Source of the DNA: an uncultured Porphyromonadaceae bacterium
GTDB lineage: Bacteria; Bacteroidota; Bacteroidia; Bacteroidales; Muribaculaceae
DNA: 5,831 bases
Assembly: GCA_900546835.1 (NCBI GenBank)
Contig: UREH01000145.1
Coordinates: 1 to 5,831, forward strand
Reading direction: 5' to 3'
Below are positions 5,765-5,831 of this stretch, piece by piece. Within the stretch, counting starts at the first letter, position 1; the number at the start of each line of letters is the position of its first letter. Both the position numbers and the translations under genes were made by a program. The notes beneath the pieces were generated by a model. It was not told where the DNA came from and did not search any database. It was given only the letters and a program-made list of their open reading frames with translations.

Positions 5765-5798
5765 TTTTCGCTAAATTACGGAAAAATACCTAACTTTG
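5765..5798 (+). promoter_or_regulatory. Bacteroidetes promoter for a gene beyond the right edge
   Basis: TAACTTTG at 5791-5798 exactly matches the TAnnTTTG -7 element and is preceded by TTTTCG (5765-5770) with a 20-base spacer, the right place for a degenerate TTTG -33 element. The octamer, plus the following C within two bases, is the same as at guaA. No start codon with a convincing frame follows before the window ends, so the gene it drives lies to the right. Confidence 0.6.
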
Positions 5799-5831
5799 CA
5801 CCGCGCATACGCGTCCCCCGATCGCCCGAAC

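Overview
This 5.8 kb window looks like chromosomal DNA of a Bacteroidales-type bacterium. The clearest signs are two copies of the Bacteroidetes -7 promoter element (TAnnTTTG, here TAACTTTG) at 3945 and 5791, guaA starting without a Shine-Dalgarno sequence behind a pyrimidine-rich leader, and the general character of the proteins. The genus cannot be fixed from the sequence. Every confident gene lies on the + strand.

Left part (1-1517): two uncharacterised genes coupled by an ATGA overlap. The first is cut by the window edge; its last 217 residues are visible. The second is complete at 288 aa. I recognise no family in either. They end an operon whose beginning lies outside the window. This is the only place where a genuinely undescribed system could sit. 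Next come about 550 bases (1518-2067) with no convincing gene, but with several hairpins close behind the operon, including a 12-bp stem that fits a + strand transcript.

Middle part (2068-3916): an AT-richer block with ogt (repair of O6-alkylguanine in DNA), the 3' remnant of a GNAT acetyltransferase gene, a left-handed beta-helix sugar O-acetyltransferase, and a second, intact GNAT of the phosphinothricin acetyltransferase type. The GNAT remnant starts inside the end of ogt in another frame and stops four bases before the next gene. This suggests that a GNAT/O-acetyltransferase gene pair was cut and joined to ogt by a rearrangement. A six-codon mini-ORF overlaps the ogt start.

Right part (3917-5831): the housekeeping gene guaA (GMP synthase) with its own promoter and a strong 15-bp intrinsic terminator. 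It is much richer in G+C than the block before it (44/60 G+C at 4261-4320 against 23/60 at 3661-3720). After it come a possible 23-aa minus-strand signal-like peptide and a second promoter that points out of the window to the right. The layout reads as a conserved guaA locus whose left flank has taken up accessory genes. The accessory genes share a theme of chemical defence (dealkylation, acetylation), but nothing in the sequence proves that they act together.
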